DNA of 38,489 bases from Flavipsychrobacter sp. Lineage in GTDB: Bacteria > Bacteroidota > Bacteroidia > Chitinophagales > Chitinophagaceae. Positions 6,910-16,351 of this stretch are shown in pieces (the stretch's first letter is position 1; each line of letters opens with the position of its first letter). Made by a program: the position numbers and the translations under genes. The stretch is from contig JAOQAP010000026.1 of the NCBI GenBank assembly GCA_025963465.1, forward strand, positions 1-38,489. Direction: 5' to 3'. The notes beneath the pieces are model-generated. The model had not been told where the DNA came from. It ran no database searches and saw only the letters and a program-made list of their open reading frames with translations.

Positions 6910-8469
6910 TTAGAATTTCACTCCTAATGTTAGCGCTATGTTGTTGATACCGTAATTGATCTTAGCTCCGGGTATTACTGCCGCCGACGCAGATGTAATA
7001 CCTCCGTAATCTACGCTATATGGCTGTTCATAACCCTGGTACATACTGTGTACATAGCCGAGATCTGCAAAGAAATGATCGAAACGGAAACCGACACCTG
7101 CACTCAGGTCTATACGCTCAGTGTTGTAGTACGAATTGGCAGTAGACTGGCCGTATGCAGTGTACGCATTGCCATAATAGCCGAAACCTGCACGGGCCAT
7201 AAAGTATTTCGCCAGCCGGGCTTCACCACCCAGGCGGAAGTTAGACGTGCCTTTATACGTTTTTTTGATCTCCTGGTTCATGGCATCCTGCTCCGCCTGC
7301 AATGAATAGCCGTAAGCATCAGCAGAGTACTGGTAGCGCATGGAGTTGTAACCCACATACTCAAAGTCAGCAGTAATAAAGCCTACTTTATCAATGATCA
7401 TTGTAGCGCTCAGTATACTCTTCCATGGTGTGGTAAGCGTATAATTGAACCTGCTGGCCAAAGTATATCCGTTATCTTCAGAAATAGTTGCTACAGTATC
7501 ATTGTGTACGGTAGTAAGCATTGGGTTATACAGATCAGTAATAGAATAGTATGTAGGAGTATGGAAAGATGCACCTATGCGAAACATATCATTGACCTTA
7601 TAAATAGCGCCGATCTTGGCATTGATACCATCACCCGTAATATCTGAATGCTGGCTGTATTTTAAGGAAGTAAATCCATAAGGATTAGGTGCGTTATTAT
7701 CACCTGCCAGTGTTTCTGTATAGCTGATATCACGTACATAATTAAATGTAGGCATACCAATAGTCATACCCAGCATCAGCCTTTCTTTATAGTTACCACC
7801 TAATGAAATTGTGTATTCGCTTGCGCCACCGCGCTCCTGCACACTGCGCATTTGATTCACACTGGAATTGGGGTGTACTATTGAATAATAGTTGCCATTT
7901 GCGTCCAGATTGAGCAGGTAAGATTGGTACCCCATAAAGCCAAGCGTACCACCATCTGAACTACCCGCACTTACTTTGTCATAATTGGCATCAGCCTCAA
8001 ATACCTGTGAGCCTGAGCTGGTTACATTTTTGCCTGAATAGCTATAATTACGATTAAAATCAGCTGTCCTGTTCATACCTAAAGCAAAGGATACTGTTTT
8101 CCAGTTCCTTTCATCATATCGTTTGCCCCTGGGCGCATTCGTAAATATCAGGCCAAAGCTATTGATATTGAAACGGGTATTATTATCAGGAGTAGTATTG
8201 CCTGTGTACTGGCTGTTAGTAGCATTTATCCTTAATGAAGGTGTAAACGTAAGCTCTGAGGTTCTGTATATGCCCAGCCCTGCAGGATTGACACTAACCG
8301 AGCTAAAGTCGCCACCTACTGACCCGAGGGCATTGCCAAAACCCATAGAACGTGCAGAGCCCTGCACTGTGCTGTTAGCTATATTGTATGCAGAAGCAAC
8401 GTCCTGTGCTGAGGCAGCAAAAAAACCAAGTAACAAAGCAGGCAACAATAAAGGTTTGAAAGAGCGCAT
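6910..8469 (-). CDS. OmpP1/FadL-family outer membrane transport protein
   Basis: This 519-residue beta-barrel has an N-terminal signal peptide (hydrophobic run LLLPALLLGFFAASA before QDV). FadL-family features follow: an early SARSMGFGNALGSVGGD segment, the SVNPAGL motif, alternating aromatic and polar strands, and a C-terminal strand ending in Phe (LGVKF) suited to BAM recognition. Homologues transport long-chain fatty acids or other hydrophobic compounds across the outer membrane. An acyl-CoA ligase lies in the same window about 10 kb away, but no direct link is shown. It sits downstream of the Gly-rich gene on the same strand, behind that gene's terminator, so it probably uses its own promoter. 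Confidence 0.85.
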   Translation of the reverse strand: MRSFKPLLLPALLLGFFAASAQDVASAYNIANSTVQGSARSMGFGNALGSVGGDFSSVSVNPAGLGIYRTSELTFTPSLRINATNSQYTGNTTPDNNTRFNINSFGLIFTNAPRGKRYDERNWKTVSFALGMNRTADFNRNYSYSGKNVTSSGSQVFEADANYDKVSAGSSDGGTLGFMGYQSYLLNLDANGNYYSIVHPNSSVNQMRSVQERGGASEYTISLGGNYKERLMLGMTIGMPTFNYVRDISYTETLAGDNNAPNPYGFTSLKYSQHSDITGDGINAKIGAIYKVNDMFRIGASFHTPTYYSITDLYNPMLTTVHNDTVATISEDNGYTLASRFNYTLTTPWKSILSATMIIDKVGFITADFEYVGYNSMRYQYSADAYGYSLQAEQDAMNQEIKKTYKGTSNFRLGGEARLAKYFMARAGFGYYGNAYTAYGQSTANSYYNTERIDLSAGVGFRFDHFFADLGYVHSMYQGYEQPYSVDYGGITSASAAVIPGAKINYGINNIALTLGVKF

Positions 8470-8562
8470 GATGGTGAATTTATGCTTTTGACAAAAAATA
8501 GTTGTAAATGTTTAAAATAAGCTGGGAAATATTCGCATTTAAAAATCACCCGGCTGCTTTAA

Positions 8563-8599
8563 GAAAAAGAGGCGTTATCACCATAGTAACAACGCCTCT
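8563..8599 (-). terminator. Rho-independent terminator of the Gly-rich gene
   Basis: The stem AGAGGCGTT/AACGCCTCT (9 bp, 14-base loop) is followed on the minus strand by TTTTTC. It lies 23 bases past the stop of the Gly-rich gene and upstream of the FadL-like gene. Confidence 0.85.
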
Positions 8600-8621
8600 G
8601 AAATAAGATCTGGGATACTTA

Positions 8622-9779
8622 TTAGCGACGTCCGCCACCGCCATGCGAACCACCACCACCACCGCCGCCACGTGAGCCGCCACCGCCACCTGAGCTATGA
8701 CCACCACCACCGCCGCCAAATGAACGACCGCCACCTGAATTACCGCCACCGAATGAACGGGCACCACCACCGGCGTTGCCACCGCCGAAGCTACGAGCTG
8801 CGCCGCCACCACCCATACTACGGGCACCTGCATTACCACCGCCGAAACTGCGGGCTACGCCGCCACCGGCATTACCACCACGATTACCGCCGCCATAGTT
8901 ACGTGCCACCGAGCCATTACCCTGGGCGCGGTTGCCACCACCAAAGAAACCACGGCCACCACGGGCGCCTGCCTGGTTACTCATTTGCTGTGCCTGGCCG
9001 CCACCTCTTTGTGACGCGCCATTATTATTTTGTGATACACCTCTGTTGTTTCCATAAGCTCTGCCGCCACCATAAGGCGCAGAACTCCTGTAACCATTAT
9101 GACTTGCTGCAGCAAGTGGCGCAGTCCTCAATCCCATCTGGTTGTTGCCGGTGGTTTTAAAGCCGCTGCCATGTGAGCTGATCCTGTTGCCGATACTTGT
9201 TTGCCTTGGTCCGTAAGCATACCTGCCGCCACGGCCATACCTGCCACCTTCATAACCACTGTAATACCTGTTCCAGTAGCCGCCATTATAATGACCGTAC
9301 CAGCCACCGGCATATATCGGGTAATTCCAGCAGCCGAAGCCGCCATAACCGCACCATGTATTCCAGCCCCAGCCACCGCTCCAGTAGGGTCCGTAGCCGA
9401 AACTCAGGCTAAGGCCCGGGCTCCAAGGGTTATATCCCCAGTACGGGTCATACCAGTAACGGTTGTACCAAAAGGGGTTATAGAATGTGCTGTAATAACC
9501 CATGTTATAAAAATCATTATCAAACCTGTTGATACGTGAGCTGTATGAATCATCATCATAGTCCACATAATCGTCAGGATCATTATAGCTCTGGTAATTA
9601 TCCGGCGCATTATTGTCGTAATTACTGTTATTACGATTTTCCCGCCTGTACTGGCGGCCGCTATCTGCACCCTGTGCCCCACGCTGATCTGATCCGGTAG
9701 CATAAATATCATCCGTCTGCGCATTAGTAACTGGCGACATCCCGATGAGCAACAGACCGATTAAAACAAACCGTTTCAT
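8622..9779 (-). CDS. Secreted Gly/Tyr-rich low-complexity protein, function unknown
   Basis: This 385-residue protein begins with a clear signal peptide (MKRFVLIGLLLIGMSPVTNA, then QTDD). Three compositional zones follow. The first is polar and Asn/Asp/Tyr-rich (about 25-90). The second is Tyr/Trp/Gly-rich (about 90-190) with repeated WYxPYWGY-like units and a single Cys pair (WCGYGGFGCW). The third is a long Gly/Ser/Arg/Asn-rich tail with ARSFGGGNAG-type repeats ending in GGGGSHGGGGRR. No catalytic domain is visible. Such composition fits an extracellular, self-associating or surface-coating protein, but that is inference. Opposite-strand and shifted frames stay open only because of the biased GGN codons. 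It is divergent from proS with 97 bases between starts. Confidence 0.75.
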   Translation of the reverse strand: MKRFVLIGLLLIGMSPVTNAQTDDIYATGSDQRGAQGADSGRQYRRENRNNSNYDNNAPDNYQSYNDPDDYVDYDDDSYSSRINRFDNDFYNMGYYSTFYNPFWYNRYWYDPYWGYNPWSPGLSLSFGYGPYWSGGWGWNTWCGYGGFGCWNYPIYAGGWYGHYNGGYWNRYYSGYEGGRYGRGGRYAYGPRQTSIGNRISSHGSGFKTTGNNQMGLRTAPLAAASHNGYRSSAPYGGGRAYGNNRGVSQNNNGASQRGGGQAQQMSNQAGARGGRGFFGGGNRAQGNGSVARNYGGGNRGGNAGGGVARSFGGGNAGARSMGGGGAARSFGGGNAGGGARSFGGGNSGGGRSFGGGGGGHSSGGGGGSRGGGGGGGSHGGGGRR

Positions 9780-9819
9780 ATTGAATTGTTTTTTTACGTA
9801 AAATCCCTAGTGAAATTAC

Positions 9820-9827
9820 TACTTTTG
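9820..9827 (+). promoter_or_regulatory. Candidate -7 element of proS
   Basis: TACTTTTG fits TAnnTTTG exactly and lies about 50 bases before the proS start, giving a leader of roughly 43 bases. A matching -33 TTG at proper spacing is not evident. Confidence 0.4.
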
Positions 9828-9876
9828 CCACACTTCACCAATTGAGTAGACTCCCCAAAACGTGTAAGGTTTAGTT

Positions 9877-11355
9877 ATGTCGAAAATTTTAACAAATAGG
9901 AAAGATGATTATGCCCAGTGGTATAATGATATAGTATTGAAAAGCGGTCTTGCAGACTATTCCGCAGTGAAAGGCTGCATGGTAATAAAGCCTCATGGTT
10001 TTGCCCTTTGGGAAAATATGCGTGATGAGCTGGATAAGCAATTTAAAGCGACTGGCCACCAGAACGCCTACTTCCCGCTATTCATCCCCAAGAGCTTTTT
10101 GAGCAAGGAAGCTGCCCACGTAGAAGGATTTGCCAAAGAATGTGCCGTAGTGACCCACTACCGCCTGAAAAACGATCCTAATGGTGGCGGCGTAATAGTA
10201 GACCCTGATGCCAAGCTGGAAGAAGAGCTGATAGTAAGGCCAACCTCTGAGACCATTATCTGGAATACCTATAAGGACTGGATACAATCTTACCGCGACC
10301 TGCCGCTGCTCATCAATCAATGGGCAAACGTTGTACGCTGGGAGATGCGTACCCGCCTGTTCCTGCGCACTACAGAGTTTCTGTGGCAGGAAGGGCATAC
10401 TGCACACGCTACCAAGGAAGAAGCAATAGAGGAAACAAAGAAAATGCTGGAAGTATATGCCACTTTCGCAGAAGAATTTATGGCTATGCCTGTGGTACGT
10501 GGTGTAAAATCTGCTAATGAACGTTTTGCCGGTGCAGAAGATACTTATTGTATAGAAGCGCTGATGCAGGACGGCAAAGCACTGCAGGCAGGTACTTCCC
10601 ACTTCCTGGGACAGAATTTCGCCAAAGCATTCGATGTTACATTCAGGGATAAGGAAAATAACCTTGACTTTGTTTGGGCTACATCATGGGGTGTTTCCAC
10701 ACGTCTTATAGGTGCACTGGTAATGGCACATAGTGACGATGAGGGCCTTGTGCTACCACCAAAACTGGCACCACTGCAGGTTGTCATTATACCTATCTAT
10801 AACAAGGACCCTGAGACAAGAACTAAAATAGACAACATAGCACAGGAGATGATCTCCATCCTGAAAAAGCATGATGTACGTGTGAAGTATGACAATGACG
10901 ACAACACACGCCCGGGCTTTAAGTTTGCAGAGTACGAACTTAAGGGAGTGCCTGTCCGCATCACCCTTGGCGCAAGGGATATAGAGAATGGCATAGTGGA
11001 AGTAGCACGCCGTGATACCAAAGAGAAGGCCAACTACCCTCTTGAAGGCATAGCAGAAAAGATGCCGCAGCTACTAACTGATATACAGGCCAACATGTTC
11101 CAGACCGCGCTGAAGTTCCGTACAGATAATACTACGGAAGTGAACAGCTGGGATGAATTTGTGAAGGTGCTTGATGAGAAAGCGGGCTTCGTATCAGCGC
11201 ATTGGGACGGCACGAGCGAAACTGAAGAAAAGATAAAAGAGCTGACCAAAGCTACTATACGCTGCATACCGCTGAACAATAAAATGGAAGAAGGTAAGTG
11301 TATACATAGCGGCAGGCCATCGGGACAAAGAGTATTGTTTGCACGGGCTTACTAA
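9877..11355 (+). CDS. proS: Prolyl-tRNA synthetase, archaeal/eukaryal-like short form
   Basis: This 492-residue class II aminoacyl-tRNA synthetase charges tRNA-Pro. The short length, the lack of the bacterial editing insertion, and the C-terminus ending in an aromatic residue (VLFARAY) identify the archaeal/eukaryal-like ProS form common in Bacteroidota. Class II motifs are visible: the [16 protein letters not shown] region, motif 2 around [24 protein letters not shown], and motif 3 near [21 protein letters not shown]. An anticodon-binding domain follows from about residue 295 (LQVVIIPIY). It has a strong terminator and is probably monocistronic. Confidence 0.97.
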   Translation: MSKILTNRKDDYAQWYNDIVLKSGLADYSAVKGCMVIKPHGFALWENMRDELDKQFKATGHQNAYFPLFIPKSFLSKEAAHVEGFAKECAVVTHYRLKNDPNGGGVIVDPDAKLEEELIVRPTSETIIWNTYKDWIQSYRDLPLLINQWANVVRWEMRTRLFLRTTEFLWQEGHTAHATKEEAIEETKKMLEVYATFAEEFMAMPVVRGVKSANERFAGAEDTYCIEALMQDGKALQAGTSHFLGQNFAKAFDVTFRDKENNLDFVWATSWGVSTRLIGALVMAHSDDEGLVLPPKLAPLQVVIIPIYNKDPETRTKIDNIAQEMISILKKHDVRVKYDNDDNTRPGFKFAEYELKGVPVRITLGARDIENGIVEVARRDTKEKANYPLEGIAEKMPQLLTDIQANMFQTALKFRTDNTTEVNSWDEFVKVLDEKAGFVSAHWDGTSETEEKIKELTKATIRCIPLNNKMEEGKCIHSGRPSGQRVLFARAY

Positions 11356-11372
11356 GTGTTGTTGTATAATTT

Positions 11373-11402
11373 AAAAAGGTCCTGCGTATGCAGGACCTTT
11401 TT
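11373..11402 (+). terminator. Rho-independent terminator after proS
   Basis: A 13-bp perfect stem, AAAAAGGTCCTGC with GCAGGACCTTTTT, and a GTAT loop start 18 bases past the proS stop. The A-tract/T-tract flanks could let it act on either strand, but no convergent gene is present. Confidence 0.93.
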
Positions 11403-11532
11403 AATGTCCGCTATGTATATAAGTTTAGCTATAGTGAGATTTTTTACAACAAAATCGTGCCAAATACTAATTGCCTGTAATAGTTCTTTAGTACATAAAA
11501 TAAGCTAAATTCGTTTCAACAAGAGGTAATAA

Positions 11533-14500
11533 ATGAGCGTAAGCGTATCTGAAAAAAACATTCAATTCCTGGCAGGCGGTGGTGAAATGGGCGAACTGAC
11601 CCGTAATTACGACTGGGACCAAACAGCTCTGGGCGCTCCGGACCAATGGCCGCAAAGCCTGAAGACCACGCTGGGAATCATTCTTAATTCCCGGTTTCCC
11701 ATGTTCCTTTTCTGGGGCAAAGATCTTACCTGCTTTTATAATGACGCTTACCGTCCCAGCCTTGGTGATAATGGCAAACACCCCTATGCGCTGGGACAGC
11801 CTGCAGAAAAAATATGGCCGGAGATATGGGGAGATATAAAACCACTGATAGACCAGGTAATGGCAGGTGGACCGGCAACATGGAGCGAGGACCAGTTATT
11901 ACCTATATACCGCAACGGTCAACTGGAAGATGTCTACTGGACCTTTAGCTATAGCCCTATAATTGGGGAAACTGGTAAACCCGCCGGCGTGTTTGTAACA
12001 TGCACAGAAACAACACAGAAAGTGCTCACACTGGAACAATTGCGTATCTCTGAGCAACGGCTAAGCAGTGTGGTGAATGAAGCGCCTGTACCAACAGCAC
12101 TATATACTTTACAACACGGAGAATTGATATTGTCAATGGCCAATGATGTTGCGCTGGACCTTTGGTGCAAAGACAGGTCCGTAGTGGGGAAACCACTGGT
12201 AGAGGCAGTACCGGAAATAAAAGACCAGCCGTTTCCCGAGCTGATCAAAAATGTTTTCATTTCAGGTGAATCTTACACCGATGAAGAGGCAGTGATATAC
12301 AGGGTGAAAGATGGAAAACGTGTACTTAATTACACTGACCTCCATTACAAACCATTGAAAGACAATGACGGAAAAGTAACGGGCGTGCTGGCAACAGCAA
12401 TGGACGTAACAGAAAAAATGCGCAACCGTCAAAAACTCGAGGAAGCAAATGATCAATTGGAATTTGCAATAGACGCTGCTGAATTAGGGACATTCGATTA
12501 TGACCCCATTACAAAAAAAATTTCAGCAAATGAACGCCTGAAAGAATGGTTTGGCTTACCCGGCACCACAGAAACCGACCTACAGGTGGCAGTCGACATG
12601 ATAGCAGAACAAGACAGACAAAGAGTAACCGATGCCATTGCCGCAGCATTAGACTATTCATCCGGCCGGAAATTTGATATTGTATATACAATAGTAACCC
12701 CGGGCAGCGAAAAGGAAGTAATTGTGCATGCTAAAGGGAAAGCTTCTTTTAATGATAAGAACGAAGCGTACAGGTTTAACGGTACACTGCAGGATATAAC
12801 AAAGGATACAATAGCGAGAAAGAAAATTGAAGAGAGCGAGCGCAATATAAGGCTCATTATTCACCAGGCTCCCGTGTCTATTGCGATATTCAGAGGCCCT
12901 GATTATACTATAGAGACTGTGAATGAAAAGGCGCTGGAGTTATGGGGGCGCACATCGGAAGAAGTAATGGGTAAGCCCATAATGGACGCTATGCCCGAAT
13001 TGCAGCGACAGGGAATAAAAGACCTATTGGACGATGTATATACTACAGGTAAGCCTTTCTCTGCCGCAGAACTACCAGTGAGCATTATACGAAATGGGGC
13101 GCCGGCAAAGATCTATGTCAATTTCACTTACGACCCACTGTATGATCTTAATGGCAAAGTAGATGGAATATTTATTGCAGGTATAGAAGTTACAGAACAG
13201 GTATTGTCGCGCCATAAGATCGAGGAAAGTGAACAACAAGTAAGGCTTTTAGTGGAAAGTGCTCCACTTCCAATAGCAGTGTATACAGGTAAAGAATTAC
13301 GTATAGAACTAGCCAACCAGGCAATACTGGATATCTGGGGGAAAGGGAATAATGTCATTGGAAAACTTTATTCAGATATACTACCCGAGCCGGAGAACCA
13401 GAAGGTATTCGATCAGTTGAACGAGGTATATGCTACAGGCAATTCATTTCATGCGCAAAATCAACGGTTTGTCCTGGGCGTAAACGGAACGGAAAAACCA
13501 TTCTATTTCAATTACAGTTTTACTCCGCTATTCGATTCGTTCGGGCATGTATACGGTATTATGAATACCGCAGCCGATGTTACAGACCTCAATATTGCCA
13601 AACAAAAAATGGAAGAGGCCGTAGAAGAGCTGTCTAAAACCACACAGCGGTTGCAGCTGGCCCTGGAAGCAGGTAACCTTGGCTCATACGAACTCCATGT
13701 CCCAACAGGCACTGTACACTGCACCCAGCAATGCAAACAAAATTTTGGCAGAGCAGATGATAGCGAGGTCACTTACCCGGAACTGCTGGAAATGGTTATA
13801 CCGGAAGACAGGGAACAACGGCAGGCTATCATGAAGGATGCACTGGCCAATAAAAAGGTGTACGATGCAGAATACAGGATAAAGTGGCCGGATGGATCTA
13901 TACATTGGATCCATGCAGCTGGAATACCCCTTTATGACGACCATGATAACGTGATCAATATAATAGGGGTAACATCAGACATTACCAAACAAAAACTGTT
14001 TGAAGAAGAGCTAAGCAGGCAGGTACAGGAGCGCACTAAAGAGCTTGGCTATAAGAATATAGAACTGGAGAAAATGAACGATGAGCTTAAATCGTTTGCT
14101 TATGTATCCAGTCATGATCTGCAGGAGCCACTTAGAAAAATACAAACCTTCTCTGACCGCATACTGGAAAAAGAACACCATAATCTCTCTGATACGGGCA
14201 AAGACTATTTCAGCAGGATGCAGAATGCTGCAAAGCGTATGCAAACACTGATAGAGGATCTCCTTGCCTACTCACGCACTAACAGTGCTGAACGTATATT
14301 TGAAACTACCGACCTGAACCAGGTAGTGAAGGAAGTGAAGGACGATTTTAAAGATGTACTGCAAACGAAACATGCTACTATTAAAGCGGACAAACTATGT
14401 GAAGCGAATATCATTCCTTTCCAGTTTCGCCAGCTGATGCAGAACATGGTCAGCAACGCATTGAAGTTTTCCAGCCCCGATAGAGATCCGGTCATTACTA

Positions 14501-14784
14501 TAAGTGCTGAGGTGGCAACAGGGAGCGCATTGCACCAGCCAAGGCTTTCAGACAAAAAGAACTATTGCCATATTACCATTGCCGATAATGGTATTGGCTT
14601 TGAGCCTGAATATAATGAGCGGATATTTGAGATATTCCAGAGATTGCACTCTGTGAGTGAATACCAGGGAACAGGCATAGGGCTTGCTATTGTAAAGAAA
14701 ATAGTGGAAAACCATAATGGACTTATTACCGCCACAAGCGAATTGGATAAGGGCGCGGTTTTTGATATCTATCTTCCTGCATAA
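11533..14784 (+). CDS. Soluble multi-PAS hybrid-sensor histidine kinase
   Basis: This 1083-residue kinase has no transmembrane segment, so it is likely cytoplasmic. A PAS/GAF-like N-terminal sensor (about 20-160) is followed by five PAS domains starting near residues 170, 302, 429, 561 and 704. Each ends in a DVTEK/DITK-type PAC tail. A short coiled coil (about 818-850) leads to a HisKA domain with phospho-acceptor H861 in SSHDLQEPLRKI. The ATPase domain (about 965-1083) has N-box QNMVSNALKF, G1 DNGIGF and G2 GTGIGLAIVKK. There is no receiver domain, so a separate response regulator must accept the phosphate. The ATG at 11533 follows AAGAGGT, a plausible ribosome site. The gene ends 12 bases before the monooxygenase, suggesting co-transcription. 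Confidence 0.93.
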   Translation: MSVSVSEKNIQFLAGGGEMGELTRNYDWDQTALGAPDQWPQSLKTTLGIILNSRFPMFLFWGKDLTCFYNDAYRPSLGDNGKHPYALGQPAEKIWPEIWGDIKPLIDQVMAGGPATWSEDQLLPIYRNGQLEDVYWTFSYSPIIGETGKPAGVFVTCTETTQKVLTLEQLRISEQRLSSVVNEAPVPTALYTLQHGELILSMANDVALDLWCKDRSVVGKPLVEAVPEIKDQPFPELIKNVFISGESYTDEEAVIYRVKDGKRVLNYTDLHYKPLKDNDGKVTGVLATAMDVTEKMRNRQKLEEANDQLEFAIDAAELGTFDYDPITKKISANERLKEWFGLPGTTETDLQVAVDMIAEQDRQRVTDAIAAALDYSSGRKFDIVYTIVTPGSEKEVIVHAKGKASFNDKNEAYRFNGTLQDITKDTIARKKIEESERNIRLIIHQAPVSIAIFRGPDYTIETVNEKALELWGRTSEEVMGKPIMDAMPELQRQGIKDLLDDVYTTGKPFSAAELPVSIIRNGAPAKIYVNFTYDPLYDLNGKVDGIFIAGIEVTEQVLSRHKIEESEQQVRLLVESAPLPIAVYTGKELRIELANQAILDIWGKGNNVIGKLYSDILPEPENQKVFDQLNEVYATGNSFHAQNQRFVLGVNGTEKPFYFNYSFTPLFDSFGHVYGIMNTAADVTDLNIAKQKMEEAVEELSKTTQRLQLALEAGNLGSYELHVPTGTVHCTQQCKQNFGRADDSEVTYPELLEMVIPEDREQRQAIMKDALANKKVYDAEYRIKWPDGSIHWIHAAGIPLYDDHDNVINIIGVTSDITKQKLFEEELSRQVQERTKELGYKNIELEKMNDELKSFAYVSSHDLQEPLRKIQTFSDRILEKEHHNLSDTGKDYFSRMQNAAKRMQTLIEDLLAYSRTNSAERIFETTDLNQVVKEVKDDFKDVLQTKHATIKADKLCEANIIPFQFRQLMQNMVSNALKFSSPDRDPVITISAEVATGSALHQPRLSDKKNYCHITIADNGIGFEPEYNERIFEIFQRLHSVSEYQGTGIGLAIVKKIVENHNGLITATSELDKGAVFDIYLPA

Positions 14785-14796
14785 CGTACCGGTCTT

Positions 14797-16029
14797 ATGA
14801 ATAAAGAACTGAACACCACCTGTTGCATTGCCGGCGGTGGCCCTGCAGGCATGATGATGGGCCTGCTTTTAGCACGGGCAGGGATACAAGTAATTGTGTT
14901 AGAGAAACATGGCGACTTCTTTCGCGACTTCCGTGGCGACACTATTCACCCATCCACGTTCACTATAATGGACGAACTGGGATTATTAGATGATTTTTTA
15001 TTGATCCCTCATGATGAGCAGACAGAGGTAAAAGGAACTTTCAGCGGTAAACAATACTGTATAGCAAATTTCGCCCGCTTACCTGTAGTGCATAAGGTAA
15101 TAGGATTTATGCCTCAATGGGATTTTCTTGATTTTCTATTGAAAGAGGCGAAAAAATATTCCACCTTTCAATTGATGCTCCATGCAGAAGCTACAGGCGT
15201 GATAAAAAACGGCAGCAAAGTGACCGGGGTAAGTGTAAATACTCCCGAAGGAAAACTGACGATCAATACCCGCCTGCTGGTTGCGGCAGACGGAAGAGGC
15301 TCAATTGTTACCCGGAGCGCAGGCTTTACACCTATAGAAACAAGTGCGCCAATGGATGTTTTATGGTTCAGGGTATCGCGCAAAGAAGGCGATCCCGAAC
15401 AACCTTTGTTAAACCTGGTGCAGAACAACATTTTTATAGCTATCACAAGGAAAGAATATTACCAGAGTGGTTTCCTGATAAAAAAAGGCGACTTTGACCG
15501 TATAAAGAAAGAGGGCCTTGCAGCCTTTAAAGAGCGACTGAGGAAGGTAATACCTTTCGCGGCAACAAGACTGGATGAGTTAGAAGACTGGAGTGATGTA
15601 AAATTATTAAGCGTGTCGGTAAGCCATTTAGCCCAATGGTACCTCGACGGCTTTCTATGCATCGGCGATGCTGCGCATACCATGTCGCCATTGGGAGGGG
15701 TGGGTATTAATCTTGCATTGCAGGATGCCGTAGCAGCTGCAAACATCCTTTATGAACCACTCGGCAACAAAACGCTCACACTTACCGATCTTAAAAAAGT
15801 GCAGGACAGGCGCGCACTACCCTCCCGTCTGGTGCAGAAAATGCAGGTGATCCTGCAGAATATGATAATATCACCGGTGCTGCTGCACCCGGATAAAGAG
15901 GTGAAGGCACCATTATTTATCAGACTACTGCAATACTTGCCGCTATTACGAACATTTCTTGGCAGGTTTATTGGTATGGGCATCCGTCCGGAACATGTAC
16001 GCACTCCTGTAAAAACTAACGCCAATTAG
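14797..16029 (+). CDS. FAD-dependent monooxygenase (PHBH fold)
   Basis: This 410-residue flavoprotein is of the aromatic-hydroxylase/PHBH group. The FAD-binding GGGPAG is at residues 13-18, followed by the VLEKHGDF strand-end acidic residue. The DG motif AADGRGS lies near residue 165, and the GD motif CIGDAAHTMSPLGGVGIN near 288-305. Members use NAD(P)H and O2 to hydroxylate aromatic or polyketide-like substrates, and some inactivate antibiotics; the substrate here is unknown. It starts 12 bases after the kinase gene, on the same strand and without a terminator, so it is probably the last gene of that transcript. Its 3' end overlaps the convergent small gene by 14 bases. Confidence 0.88.
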   Translation: MNKELNTTCCIAGGGPAGMMMGLLLARAGIQVIVLEKHGDFFRDFRGDTIHPSTFTIMDELGLLDDFLLIPHDEQTEVKGTFSGKQYCIANFARLPVVHKVIGFMPQWDFLDFLLKEAKKYSTFQLMLHAEATGVIKNGSKVTGVSVNTPEGKLTINTRLLVAADGRGSIVTRSAGFTPIETSAPMDVLWFRVSRKEGDPEQPLLNLVQNNIFIAITRKEYYQSGFLIKKGDFDRIKKEGLAAFKERLRKVIPFAATRLDELEDWSDVKLLSVSVSHLAQWYLDGFLCIGDAAHTMSPLGGVGINLALQDAVAAANILYEPLGNKTLTLTDLKKVQDRRALPSRLVQKMQVILQNMIISPVLLHPDKEVKAPLFIRLLQYLPLLRTFLGRFIGMGIRPEHVRTPVKTNAN

Positions 16030-16342
16030 CTACCATATCCATAAATTGACTGCTGTCCTTATCAAATAGTTCTGGGTTAAAAAGCTCCCTGGGCAGTATG
16101 AACCATGATGGCATTCCTTTTAACGATGGCGATCCATCACAAATTACTTTGCCTGATGCCTTTGCATCGTCAACCTGTTCTTTTATAGCTACATTCCACC
16201 TGACACCAACATGCGCTAATCCTTCGCACGTAAGCATAGCCAGCGAAAATCCTTCTGCACCGCCATCATACAAGATCGTTATATTATTTATTACCGTTTT
16301 CGGGTTTGTAACAGTCGCAGGATCGTGGTATATAAATGGCAT
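16016..16342 (-). CDS. Small conserved-looking protein of unknown function
   Basis: This 108-residue soluble protein has no signal peptide and no domain I recognise. It contains the segments NNITILYDGGAEGFSLAML and GVRWNVAIKEQVDDAK, a GSPSLKGMPSWFILP turn-rich region, and a Trp near the C-terminus. Composition and codon use look like a real gene. It begins 9 bases after the stop of the ClC gene on the same strand, which indicates one operon. It overlaps the 3' end of the convergent monooxygenase gene by 14 bases. A role with the chloride transporter is only a neighbourhood guess. Confidence 0.65.
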   Translation of the reverse strand: MPFIYHDPATVTNPKTVINNITILYDGGAEGFSLAMLTCEGLAHVGVRWNVAIKEQVDDAKASGKVICDGSPSLKGMPSWFILPRELFNPELFDKDSSQFMDMVANWR

Positions 16343-16351
16343 ATCGTTTTT

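Noticed and set aside
8625-8960. Short tandem repeats that look at first like an array of CRISPR-like or satellite units.
   Set aside because: The units are in-frame Gly-rich codons without constant repeats or unique spacers, and no cas genes are present.
8672-9160. A plus-strand His/Arg-rich 162-codon frame.
   Set aside because: It is the antisense of the Gly-rich GGN codon repeats; the composition is an artefact of that repeat.
10078-10602. A 174-codon minus-strand frame inside proS.
   Set aside because: Fully antisense to conserved class II synthetase motifs, with no recognisable protein features.
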